DNA of 64,000 bases, taken from Bacteroidetes bacterium GWF2_41_31 (GTDB taxonomy: Bacteria; Bacteroidota; Bacteroidia; Bacteroidales; F082). Position numbers and translations under genes: made by a program. The first letter of the stretch is position 1; each line of letters opens with the position of its first letter. The stretch is from the NCBI GenBank assembly GCA_001769215.1, contig MEOL01000050.1:124001-188000 (forward strand), read 5' to 3'. The notes under the pieces are model-generated. The model ran no database searches, had not been told where the DNA came from, and saw nothing but the letters and a program-made list of their open reading frames with translations. This document shows positions 55,108-63,830 of the stretch, one piece after another.

Positions 55108-55878
55108 ATGAGAAACTCTTTTGTTGAGAATGATTTAGTGACCCTTGGTTCCTTGGTTTTTAATGAATCACTGCCTTCATATGATTGTGACTTACGCGAA
55201 AATATCTTGCATTTTAGTGTGGCAAATAGGGTCTTCTCAAATAGTTTTCCTAGGAATGAGGAAGTATCATTCAATTTTCCTTTTGTCTTTCATGATCTTA
55301 AGAAAGAGATTCCCTTAGCACCATTTTTTAAGAAAAATCAGCTCGCTAAACCGGACGATACTTCTAATTGGTTTGTTAAAAGTAGTGATGTTGAAAACAG
55401 CCAATTTATTTATGAAAATCGTAGTTTACTTGTAAAGCTTGAGGAAAAGAAATTAGAAAAGCAAAATAGACTATTGCAGCAAAGTATTTCTGAGCTTAAT
55501 TCTGATTTCTTTTTTCAAGAGAAGCATAATCAAAATGACTATTATGCTTGGAACCCATATTTTAGTATCCATGAAGCTAAGAGTTTCTTTGAAGCCCTAA
55601 CTGAGTTTATTTGTTATAAGGTAATTTCCAATAGGGATGAAATTAGTACTCTTAAAAGTCTTTCTAAATGGCTTAAGATCAGCCTTAAAAAGATCGCCTT
55701 AAGATTTAAGCTGTTATGTTTAGATATTAGATCCACTTTCAGAAAAATTATTCAAATTATTTTCAAAAATCTGGATGATTCACATGATAAGTTTGTTGAA
55801 AATTTTGAAATCAACAAATTAGTAACATTTAATCTGATACCTTATCATGAAAAAAATAAAGAAAGAACTTTTAGTTAA
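55108..55878 (+). CDS. unknown AT-rich accessory protein, helical C-terminus
   Basis: A 256-residue protein not recognised. The ATG at 55108 (MRNSFVENDLV) is preferred over a GTG at 55099. The N-terminal half (about 1-110) is mixed polar with FDF-like repeats and looks globular beta; the middle has a probable coiled coil (about 112-140, KLEEKKLEKQNRLLQQSISEL). The rest is helical, with WLKISLKKIALRFKLLCLDIRSTFRKIIQII, basic and amphipathic, and perhaps membrane-associating. It overlaps the next gene by 32 bp. Base composition is AT-rich, unlike core genes, suggesting horizontal transfer. It could be the effector of a toxin-antitoxin or defence cassette; this is inference. Confidence 0.6.
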   Translation: MRNSFVENDLVTLGSLVFNESLPSYDCDLRENILHFSVANRVFSNSFPRNEEVSFNFPFVFHDLKKEIPLAPFFKKNQLAKPDDTSNWFVKSSDVENSQFIYENRSLLVKLEEKKLEKQNRLLQQSISELNSDFFFQEKHNQNDYYAWNPYFSIHEAKSFFEALTEFICYKVISNRDEISTLKSLSKWLKISLKKIALRFKLLCLDIRSTFRKIIQIIFKNLDDSHDKFVENFEINKLVTFNLIPYHEKNKERTFS

Positions 55879-56047
55879 TGCTCTTAACTCAATAATAAAT
55901 AATGAAAACAACAGTGTTTCAATTAATGATAAAGAAATACTCAAAATATACAGAGATCAGTTGATCTTTGAAAACAATATCGATAAAATAACCAAAATTG
56001 TCCTTGCATTAAGCAAATGGTTTGTGTTGATTATGACTAATGATTAA
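55847..56047 (+). CDS. 66-residue unknown protein of accessory cassette
   Basis: A small protein, MKKIKKELLVNALNSIINNENNS..., helical, acidic/basic mixed, with a hydrophobic C-terminal patch (KIVLALSKWFVLIMTND). The start overlaps the upstream gene by 32 bp and ends 12 bp before the HTH gene. The overlap suggests a tight functional unit. Function unknown; an antitoxin-like or adaptor role is possible. Confidence 0.5.
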   Translation: MKKIKKELLVNALNSIINNENNSVSINDKEILKIYRDQLIFENNIDKITKIVLALSKWFVLIMTND

Positions 56048-56059
56048 ATTTATAATGAT

Positions 56060-56353
56060 ATGAATGTCGGAGCGACTATTAAACGTTTAAGGAAAGACAG
56101 AAATTGGACTCAAGAATATTTTGCAAGTGAGATTGGTATATCGGTGACATCACTTTCTCTAATTGAATCTGGATCAACACGTCCAAACAAAAGCACAATG
56201 AATAAAATTTGTGAAGTTTTTGGCATCGCTGAATCATTTCTATATGTAATGAGTATTTCTGAAGAGGATGTTCCAGATAATAAGAAAGAAGTATATCGAA
56301 TATTAGCTCCAAATTTGAAAATTATTGTTGAGCAGCTTACTGAAGGCAATTGA
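56060..56353 (+). CDS. XRE-family HTH regulator
   Basis: A 97-residue protein with an N-terminal HTH of the Cro/C1 type (GATIKRLRKDRNWTQEYFASEIGISVTSLSLIESGSTRPNKSTMNKICEVFGI) and a 30-residue C-terminal part (DVPDNKKEVYRILAPNLKIIVEQL). It ends the cassette and probably represses it or senses a signal. The C-terminal tail may bind the upstream proteins. Confidence 0.82.
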   Translation: MNVGATIKRLRKDRNWTQEYFASEIGISVTSLSLIESGSTRPNKSTMNKICEVFGIAESFLYVMSISEEDVPDNKKEVYRILAPNLKIIVEQLTEGN

Positions 56354-56591
56354 TATTTATTGTGTTTATACCCCATTTATGTTAAGACATATCTCCCAGT
56401 CGGATTTCATCCTCCCTCTGGAAGACCCTCCCTCAGTCGCAACGGTCGCAGGAATAGTTAGTGTCAGGAGAGGAATTTGAAAGACAAATCTTCCTGTCCA
56501 CTACGATTTATATTTGGAACTAAAATACTCATTTTCATAACGTAACCCGCCATAAAATATAAGCACCTTCAATATTACAAGCGACTAACTA

Positions 56592-59500
56592 TCAAAAAAG
56601 TATCACCTTCCGATATATGTTTCTATTGTTGATTACAAACTTCAAGTAATAGGTTCCTGTTGGATTGTTGCTAATATCAATTGTAATCTCAAAGTTATCA
56701 ATTGTGTTTATTAATTTCTTTTGAAGTATAATCTGTTCTACGGAATTCATCACGATCAGATCAACATCATCAGTTGTCCCTTTGATTGCAATATTAAAAC
56801 GACCATCGGATGGGTTTGGTGAAATGTTAATTTCAGGCTCTTTGATGCTAAGATCTCTAATTGTAACAGGGCTAACACTTATTCCTAATGTATCTGAAAA
56901 TTCTTCTCCACATTCATTTATTGCTCCAACATGAACGTACGCAGACAGACCAGCATAGCCAGAATTCCAATATACCGTTCCAATAGTGTCAGCACCTTCA
57001 ATTATTCCAGCCGTGTAAGGCTCAAGAAACCACTCATAACTTGTGGAATTTGTAGCTTGCGTAATCGTATACTCAGAAGTTTGTGTAGCATCCAGATCGA
57101 TTGCTATTGGTCCTGCCGGGATTTGAGGTTGTTCGGGATAATAGTTGAAAAAGAGTTCTAACGTATCAACTTGTTCACCTATACAAGGTAAATTAGCATA
57201 AGCGATTAGAACAAGATCAACAGTACCGGCGTTAAAATCATTCGTTCCGGGATAATAAGTAGGTGTTAATATTCCTGGATCATCAAAAGAACCATCGCCT
57301 GAAGTTGTCCAATAAATGCTTGAATAGTTCCCTGCATCTCCGGATAATAAGATTGAATCACCTTCACATATCTGAACATCTTCCCCGGCAAAGGCTGTAG
57401 GTGGATGTTGTAAAGTCAGGTTCAATTCAATAATGGAATCACATCCTGTTGAATTGGGAAGTACGCAGGTAGCTGAATCTATACTTTCGTAATAGGTAAT
57501 TCCATTGATCCATACCAGAGAATCGCAGGCTATCAATGTATCATAACTGTAGCTGGTGTAATTTACAATTAGGTTATATCTTATAACACTGTCGCAACCT
57601 GCAACAGTTGCAATTGTATCGAAATAAGCTCCGGTGCTGTCCCAAATATGTAAACCACTTGGTGACAGAAAGGAATCACATATTGTGGTATCGATTTTCA
57701 TAATATTACTTTGGAAAACACGGATCTGGCCTGATTGGTCTCCATTTCCATCATTGTGTGGAGCACTAACTGCCAGGATATTTCCCTCAGCGGATAGGCC
57801 AATGGAATATCCACAAAGATCACCTTCGGCATCACCAAGTATACTTCTGCCTAATTGTACCCAATCATTATTAATATTTTCAAATACTCTGACTTGACCG
57901 GAGTTGGTTCCGTTCTCATCATTATTATATGAATCCACTGCAACTATTTTTCCATCAGAAGACAATCTCACATCCGTACCCGACCAATCCTGTATACCTT
58001 CTCCATCTATATCCTGACCAATTTGCATCCAGGCATTATTAGCATATTCAAACACCCGAACATGACCGGATCCTGACCCATTTTCTCGATTTAAATAACC
58101 ACCTACGGCAACTTCATTTCCATCAGAAGATAAATCTACCGATATTCCAAAGTTTTCACCTGCGTACTCTCCATCAAGGTCCTGACCAATTTGCACCCAT
58201 GTTCCGCTAACAAATTCATATATCCTTGCATGACCTGACCGAGGACCGTTACCGTCATTCTGCACGGCACCAATTGCCACCCTAAGACCATCACCGGAAA
58301 TACTCACAGATGACCCTGAGCCATCACCTGGTGCTTCTCCAATTATGTCCTGGCCTAGCTGATCCCAGGATCCATTAAGAAATTCATAAACTTTCACACA
58401 TCCTGAACCAATACCTCCCCCATCATTACCTGCAGCACCAACAGCCAATATATTCCCAACTGAAGACAAAGAAACTGAATTTCCAAAGAATTCATATGAA
58501 GCTTCCCCATCAAGGATTTGTCCCATTTGAACCCAAACACCGTTAATATACTCAAACACATATACCCTGCCCGTAAACGTTCCAACGGTATAATGATATA
58601 TTGCGCTAATTGCCACAATATTTCCATCTGCTGATAAACTTATGGAACATCCAAAATTATTATCCGTTTGATCTGTAAAAATCTTCTGACCCATTTGTAC
58701 CCAGTTACCATTTACCCTCTCCATAGCTTGAACATAGCTTGAATCATGAAGTTGTTGGAGTTCAAACATACTCCTATAGGCCATTATATTTCCATCTGAA
58801 GACATATCAAGTGCAAATCCAATTTTACTGTTTTCCTGATCTCCATAAATATCCTGACCCAATTGTCGCCAATTATCTGATGATTTGTTCACCGCAAGAT
58901 TTATCATGATGATGCTATCGCAACCCAACATATTGTTCAGGGTATCATAAAATATACCACTATCCAAAAACTTTTTACCACTGGGAGAGATATATGAGTC
59001 ACAAACTACAGGATAGATGGTATCATAGGAAGTTGAGCAGTTATCAAAAATCTCAAATAAACAAATATCTTTATCTCCATAATTAAATGGTATATCGCCC
59101 TCATAGGAATTTGTGATTCCAATAATTGTGTAAATATTTTCTTCAGTTTCTAAAACATCACTAGACCTATCATCACCCCAACCTCCAATACATTTTTGCC
59201 ACATTATATCGTGTTGGGAATCAATCTTTAAAATCCAGATGTCAACTTGACCATGAAGCCCAGATACATCACCATCATTTGACCACGTATTACCTGTTAT
59301 TATTAAATTCCCATCTATAGTTAAACGAATTTTAACTGGTTGATCAGTTAGGCTGCCACCATAACATTTTTGCCATTCGATATTTCCAAGATTATCAATC
59401 TCAAAGACCCATAAATCATATCCACCATTATTGTTTGTTATATCGCCATCTTCAGAACCTGTATATGCAGCTACTATATATCCATCATTCCCTTTCCTAA

Positions 59501-60368
59501 TAATATCAGATGAGTAATCATTATCAGAACCTCCAAAACATTTATTCCACTCTATATTTCCTGTAGCATCTAGTTTTAAAATCCAACAATCAGTTCCTCC
59601 CTTGAAACCAGTAACATCACCATCGTTTGAATAAGTCGTTCCAGCAACAAGGTATCCTCCATCATTTGCTTCCATTACATTATTCATGACATCTTCGTGA
59701 TATCCTCCATAGACTTTATACCATTCAATACTGCCCAAACTGTCTAATTTCATGATCCAACTATCAGAACTACCATTATTTCCTGTAGCCGTTCCATTAA
59801 TATAATTTGATCTGCTTGATCCAACGACTAAATATCCACCGTCATTAGTTTGACAAATGTCTTGGAAATATTCTGATTGCTCTCCCCCATAACACGATTG
59901 CCAAAGAATATTCCCATCTAGGTCTAATTTTATAAGCCATCCATCATAATCACCATGATTTCCAGTTACATCACCATCGTTAGATTTTGTAGTTGCAAGC
60001 ACCATATAACTAGTATCATTTAGATAGAATATTTTGCTTCCGTGTTCCCAATCAGAACCTCCAATGCATTTTTGCCATTCTATTTCCCTTTGGCTGGTCA
60101 ATTTGACTACCCATACATCTCTTTCTCCGTTATTGCCAGAAACATTTATATCATTTGAGTGTGTCCAACCGATAAAAATGTATCCATCATCGATTGTTTG
60201 CTGCACTTCTGAAGATCCATCCCAACCGGTTCCTCCATAAATATCTATCCAAGTAATATCCTGCTGTCCATATAAATTATTAATATGAAAACAAACTATG
60301 ATTATTAAAATGTATATATGTCTCATATGTCTTGATTTGTGTGAATTTTTTATCTTATCGTTTTTCAT
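56592..60368 (-). CDS. giant secreted T9SS substrate with repeated beta-propeller-like segments
   Basis: A 1258-residue exported protein. An N-terminal signal (MRHIYILIIIVCFHINNLYGQ) is preceded by 14 residues; the start could be 60368 or 60326. The first part (about 40-450) contains about seven repeats of about 55-60 residues with the theme GGYxVxGxxxSNDGDVTGxxGxxDxWxxKLDxxGNIxWxKCxGGSxxD. A CDSYISPSG-type SprB-like segment occurs twice (about 455 and 915). Between them are FG-GAP-like repeats (GxDIDGE...FGxSVSLSSDGNIVAVGAxxNDGNGxxSGHVRVFE). The last 75 residues (NISPNPSDGRFNIAI ... PTGTYYLKFVINNRNIYRKVILF) are a type A T9SS sorting domain. It is probably surface-bound; ligand unknown. Confidence 0.88.
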   Translation of the reverse strand: MKNDKIKNSHKSRHMRHIYILIIIVCFHINNLYGQQDITWIDIYGGTGWDGSSEVQQTIDDGYIFIGWTHSNDINVSGNNGERDVWVVKLTSQREIEWQKCIGGSDWEHGSKIFYLNDTSYMVLATTKSNDGDVTGNHGDYDGWLIKLDLDGNILWQSCYGGEQSEYFQDICQTNDGGYLVVGSSRSNYINGTATGNNGSSDSWIMKLDSLGSIEWYKVYGGYHEDVMNNVMEANDGGYLVAGTTYSNDGDVTGFKGGTDCWILKLDATGNIEWNKCFGGSDNDYSSDIIRKGNDGYIVAAYTGSEDGDITNNNGGYDLWVFEIDNLGNIEWQKCYGGSLTDQPVKIRLTIDGNLIITGNTWSNDGDVSGLHGQVDIWILKIDSQHDIMWQKCIGGWGDDRSSDVLETEENIYTIIGITNSYEGDIPFNYGDKDICLFEIFDNCSTSYDTIYPVVCDSYISPSGKKFLDSGIFYDTLNNMLGCDSIIMINLAVNKSSDNWRQLGQDIYGDQENSKIGFALDMSSDGNIMAYRSMFELQQLHDSSYVQAMERVNGNWVQMGQKIFTDQTDNNFGCSISLSADGNIVAISAIYHYTVGTFTGRVYVFEYINGVWVQMGQILDGEASYEFFGNSVSLSSVGNILAVGAAGNDGGGIGSGCVKVYEFLNGSWDQLGQDIIGEAPGDGSGSSVSISGDGLRVAIGAVQNDGNGPRSGHARIYEFVSGTWVQIGQDLDGEYAGENFGISVDLSSDGNEVAVGGYLNRENGSGSGHVRVFEYANNAWMQIGQDIDGEGIQDWSGTDVRLSSDGKIVAVDSYNNDENGTNSGQVRVFENINNDWVQLGRSILGDAEGDLCGYSIGLSAEGNILAVSAPHNDGNGDQSGQIRVFQSNIMKIDTTICDSFLSPSGLHIWDSTGAYFDTIATVAGCDSVIRYNLIVNYTSYSYDTLIACDSLVWINGITYYESIDSATCVLPNSTGCDSIIELNLTLQHPPTAFAGEDVQICEGDSILLSGDAGNYSSIYWTTSGDGSFDDPGILTPTYYPGTNDFNAGTVDLVLIAYANLPCIGEQVDTLELFFNYYPEQPQIPAGPIAIDLDATQTSEYTITQATNSTSYEWFLEPYTAGIIEGADTIGTVYWNSGYAGLSAYVHVGAINECGEEFSDTLGISVSPVTIRDLSIKEPEINISPNPSDGRFNIAIKGTTDDVDLIVMNSVEQIILQKKLINTIDNFEITIDISNNPTGTYYLKFVINNRNIYRKVILF

Positions 60369-61140
60369 GATTTAGGCTATTATTATTTCACTAGAAGTTA
60401 ATTTGGTATTTTTAAATGCGCTCCTAACGGGAAGCATATGCTTTGTGGCGACGAATTCCCCATAAAGTTTATGTATAAACTGCTCTGCATGATTCCTTGG
60501 TTAATTCAGTTTGTTCAAGCCCTGTTCTAGTCGGTTAGTTTTGAAGCAGAACAAATGTAGTAATATTTAGGATGTGCGTATGATTTCAGATGAATTTTCT
60601 CATATTCCCCTCTTGCAACATGCGCCTGAGAACTACCACATTATACCCACAAACATTTGTAAATAGATTTTGGCTTGTTGACGTTCGGAGGGAGTGATCG
60701 TGAGCCCGTGATTTGAGTACTCAGAAAGATTTTACCCCTTGCGTGTTTTAATAGCCAGACACTCTGTGCCGGAAAACCAAACTCATTTTGGGGTATAAAT
60801 TGTATCGTTGAAGTGACGATTTCACCTCTGTAAGCGAAGATAGCTGCGTGCGGCCATTCCTCAAGGGTATATGAATGCGGTTGGAAGAGTTGGTGAGATG
60901 GTATTGAAGAGGAGATAGTCGCACCCTTGACCAATAGCCTCACTCCGCAGGAAGGATGCTAAGAGGTGAAATCGGAAGAAGTGTGAATTTATTAATTTTG
61001 AATTTTTATTACTAACCAGTCTGGTTCTTTGAAAAGAATTTCGGAACAAATTAGGGTCAAATCATCCCTTAACTTGAACCGTACCTTGCACGCAAGTAGC
61101 TTAAAAGATGCAGTTCTTTAGTTAAAAGATTGATATTCAG
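60369..61140. other. gene-free stretch left of the attachment-like region
   Basis: About 770 bp with no convincing gene. Reading frames on the minus strand (for example at 60641-60943 and 60861-61049) overlap each other, lack recognisable domains and have odd composition, so they are not called. There may be remnants of mobile DNA, but no transposase was recognised. Confidence 0.4.
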
Positions 61141-61288
61141 TCTCCCCGACAGGGCTTCCCGATATCGTACCTCATCGGGACAGGCTTCTCGCCCAGATAA
61201 TTATTCTTAAAAAGTCTCCCCGACAGGGCTTCCCGATATCGTACCTCATCGGGATAAACTTCTCGCCCAGGAGTTTGTTCTTAAAAAG
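61141..61288. repeat. two tandem 74-bp repeats
   Basis: A 74-bp unit starts at 61141 and 61215 with TCTCCCCGACAGGGCT, and a third copy of this first 16 bp is the start of the tRNA 3' fragment at 61289. Units carry an internal inverted pair (CCCGAT/ATCGGG). The period is exactly 74 in both cases. They look like attachment-site derivatives or integration scars. Confidence 0.7.
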
Positions 61289-61335
61289 TCTCCCCGACAG
61301 GGCTCGAACCTGTGGCCCGCTGATTAAGAGTCAAC
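61289..61335 (-). pseudogene. 3' fragment of tRNA-Lys(CTT), probable att site
   Basis: Read on the minus strand the 47 bases give a tRNA from the anticodon stem (GTTGA, loop CTCTTAA, TCAGC) through variable loop, T arm (ACAGG-TTCGAGC-CCTGT) and acceptor 3' strand (CGGGGAG with a final A). The anticodon CTT means lysine. The D arm and 5' half are missing, so it is not functional. Integrative elements often target tRNA 3' ends and leave this kind of duplicate next to the integrase, which is 155 bp away. The intact tRNA should be at the other end. Confidence 0.8.
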
Positions 61336-61406
61336 ATTTTTGTGATATTACTTGAATCAATAGAATCTAAAATAACTCATAAACAGTAATTTATAATTCA
61401 TATTAT

Positions 61407-61474
61407 TTTGTATTTGTTCATATTATTTGTACTTTTGTGTGCAAATGGTGTGCAAATGATAAGGATTTGCACAC
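61407..61474 (+). promoter_or_regulatory. integrase promoter with direct and inverted repeats
   Basis: TTTG (61407-61410), a 19-bp spacer and TACTTTTG (61430-61437) fit the promoter consensus perfectly. Right after lie two tandem copies of GTGTGCAAATG (61437-61447 and 61448-61458) and an inverted copy ATTTGCACAC (61465-61474). These cover the transcription start and could be sites for integrase or repressor binding. Confidence 0.7.
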
Positions 61475-61490
61475 ACCTAAAAGGCAGTAT

Positions 61491-62708
61491 ATGAGTACAA
61501 ATATAAGGATTGTATTAGATACAAGATTCGAAAAAGTAGACCAAACCTACCCGTTGATCATTAGAATCTCGCATAACCGGAGAAATGTCTCTATTCCATT
61601 GGGATATTCATTGCTCGAAAAAGACTGGAATGAACAATCCAAGGAGGTGAAAAGTTCTTTCAAAGGAGTGTCAAATGTCACCCGCTTAAATAAACTTATC
61701 CAGCAAAAAAAAATCAACGCAATGGATATTGTAAATCAATTGCAAGATAGCGGTGAAATTGAAAATCTTACGGTCAAAGAGATCAAATCTCGCATTATTA
61801 GCCAGCAGAGTGAACAAACAGTTTTTTCATTTACCGAACAACTGATCGCTGAATTAAAAGATGCGGGACGCTATGGATATGCAAGATCAATAAATAACAC
61901 TTTACAAGCAATTAGAAAGTTCTCTTCAGCAAAGGACTTCACATTTAAACAACTAAATTATCAGTTTTTAACGAAGTTTGAAAACTCCTGTCTTAAAGAC
62001 GGTTTAAAGATTAACTCCATTGCCGTATACATGAGAACCACAAAAATGATATACAATCGGGCAATAAAAGCAGGTATTGTAAAAAGAGAACTGTATCCGT
62101 TTCTGGGGTTCACTATTAAAACAACAAAAACAATGAAGCGGGCTGTAAGACGTGAGGTTATTGAGCTGATCGAGAAATTTGAACCTGCGGTAAATACGCG
62201 AATTTGGCATGCCAAAAATTACTTCTTGTTTAGCTTCTATGCGATGGGTATCAACTTTGCCGACTTAGCTCGTTTAAAAAAGAGCAATATTGTTGAAGGA
62301 CGTTTAGAGTTTACCAGGCAAAAAACAAAAAAGGATTACAGTATAAAAGTCAATAAGGCAATTCAAGAAATACTTGACCTTTATTGCACCAATAAACAAG
62401 AGGATGACTATATCTTTCCAATTATTACCAGAGCGGGAAATCGCGAATTAGAATATCGTGATGTATCAGAAAAGCGCAAGATATATAACCAAATGCTCAA
62501 AGAAATAGCCAACCTTTGTGGAATAGAAAGCAATCTGACCAGTTATGTTGCCCGCCATTCCTGGGCAACCATAGCAAAAAGAAAAGGAGTTCCTGTTGCC
62601 GCCATAAGTGAGGGAATGGGGCATGGAGATGTCAAAACCACTGAGATCTACCTTGATAGTTTTGATAAAGAAGTTCTGGATGATTTTAATGATTTGATTA
62701 CCGGATAA
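61491..62708 (+). CDS. tyrosine recombinase / integrase
   Basis: A 405-residue phage/ICE-type integrase of the Bacteroidota group with a SAM-like core-binding domain (about 100-200) and catalytic domain. The catalytic Arg occurs in GINFADLARLKKSNI, the YVARHSWATIAKRKG box stands for the HxxR motif (Tyr for His, common in this group), and GHGDVKTTEIYLDSF contains the nucleophile Tyr. The frame is open from 61437, but the ATG at 61491 (MSTNIRIVLD) is used because upstream codons lie in the operator region. It should catalyse integration and excision of the element at the tRNA fragment. Confidence 0.92.
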   Translation: MSTNIRIVLDTRFEKVDQTYPLIIRISHNRRNVSIPLGYSLLEKDWNEQSKEVKSSFKGVSNVTRLNKLIQQKKINAMDIVNQLQDSGEIENLTVKEIKSRIISQQSEQTVFSFTEQLIAELKDAGRYGYARSINNTLQAIRKFSSAKDFTFKQLNYQFLTKFENSCLKDGLKINSIAVYMRTTKMIYNRAIKAGIVKRELYPFLGFTIKTTKTMKRAVRREVIELIEKFEPAVNTRIWHAKNYFLFSFYAMGINFADLARLKKSNIVEGRLEFTRQKTKKDYSIKVNKAIQEILDLYCTNKQEDDYIFPIITRAGNRELEYRDVSEKRKIYNQMLKEIANLCGIESNLTSYVARHSWATIAKRKGVPVAAISEGMGHGDVKTTEIYLDSFDKEVLDDFNDLITG

Positions 62709-62734
62709 AAAAAATGCCCTATTCAAAGGGCATT
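62705..62734 (-). terminator. intrinsic terminator of radC
   Basis: On the minus strand AATGCCCT and AGGGCATT form an 8-bp stem with a 6-base loop (62713-62734), followed by a T-run of about eight bases. The stem includes the radC stop codon region. On the plus strand it ends the integrase gene region as well. Confidence 0.8.
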
Positions 62735-63177
62735 AATCCATTATCTGCAAAAGAATATTGAGATTCGTCTGTGAGAATGATGTGATCCAGAACTGAAATT
62801 TCCAGTAGTTTGCCTCCTGAAATGACTTTTCTTGTGAGCGAAATATCTGCTTCACTGGGAGCAGTATTTCCAGATGGGTGGTTATGCGATAGGATTAAAC
62901 CACTAGCATTGGCTTTTAATGCAATTTGGAAGATCATCTTCGTATCGACAACTGTTCCAGAGGTTCCTCCTTTGCTAATGAGAGTAAATCCCAAAACCCT
63001 GTTTGCCCTATTGAGTAGGAGGATTACGAATTCTTCACGATACTGCATTTGATCACTCCATACTGAGCGTAACAGATTCACTGCATCCCCAGAACTTGAA
63101 ATTTGTTTCATTTCACGATACTTAACTGGATTCTTGTACAAAACACTGATTTCTGAAATAACTGAAAGATTACTCAT
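62719..63177 (-). CDS. mobile-element-type RadC (JAMM/JAB domain)
   Basis: A 152-residue protein with the JAMM motif H98-x-H100...D111 in LILSHNHPSGNTAPSEADISLT, the fold of RadC. The size and lack of the HhH part are characteristic of RadC-like proteins on integrative elements and prophages (role in DNA repair disproven for housekeeping RadC, function unknown). The frame is open up to 63393, but the ATG at 63177 (MSNLSVISEISVLYKNPV) is the family start. It converges with the integrase (10 bp). Confidence 0.9.
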   Translation of the reverse strand: MSNLSVISEISVLYKNPVKYREMKQISSSGDAVNLLRSVWSDQMQYREEFVILLLNRANRVLGFTLISKGGTSGTVVDTKMIFQIALKANASGLILSHNHPSGNTAPSEADISLTRKVISGGKLLEISVLDHIILTDESQYSFADNGLMPFE

Positions 63178-63601
63178 TGATATTTGCCGTTGCCCTACGG
63201 ACTTATGTTGGCATCTGCCTATTTCGGCAGACAGGTCTGGCTCGCCGGTTATGAAGAAAATTTTCGGCGATTCACTAACCGGAGCAATCATTTTTGAACA
63301 AGGATTCATGTCATGATTTTCTTTTTCAGAAAATCTGAACGAACCCGAAGGGCAAGGAAAGTTGTCCTGTTTCCTACAACTTTCCGCAGTCATTAGAGAG
63401 AAATATTATTGTGAGGTTATCTTTGCCTTAAAATTATCTGCATTCCCATCCTCACCACTTGTACGTTTTGTATCATTATTAGGCACTCAAAATATTACTA
63501 ATCTACTTTTAATGCAGGTCTTGTGGCGGATTTGAGATGTACTGATTTAAGTAATATTCTTATTAAGACTTATTCTATATTTCTATTATTAACAAAATAA
63601 A
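63178..63601. other. gene-free stretch upstream of radC
   Basis: This 424-bp stretch has no convincing gene. It contains a small palindrome TCTGCC/GGCAGA (63214-63219 and 63226-63231), similar to short REP-like pieces in Bacteroidota. Confidence 0.4.
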
Positions 63602-63634
63602 TTTGGATCGTAATTACAATACACAGTATATTTG
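63602..63634 (+). promoter_or_regulatory. promoter for the lipoprotein at window end
   Basis: TTTG (63602-63605), 21-bp spacer and TATATTTG (63627-63634) match the consensus. The ATG is 197 bp further on, giving a leader of about 190 bases. Confidence 0.6.
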
Positions 63635-63830
63635 ATTCTAATTAGAAAAAGGACAAGGAGATTATTCTCCTAACAATTGGTATAGCCGACATAAATAAAT
63701 AACAAGCGAAATCCAGATTTTCGCCTTCATTGTATAACAACATCATAAAACAATGATGTTAATGGCAGAGAAATAATCTTCAAAGATGTCACAATAATTA
63801 GAATAATAGTATGAACCAACAATTAAACAA

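Noticed and set aside
60641-60943. 100-residue minus frame, with another at 60861-61049
   Set aside because: Unusual composition, no recognised domain and overlapping alternatives; treated as non-coding or decayed.
61289-61335. Complete tRNA-Lys gene
   Set aside because: The D arm and acceptor 5' strand cannot be found next to the fragment; only the 3' part is present.
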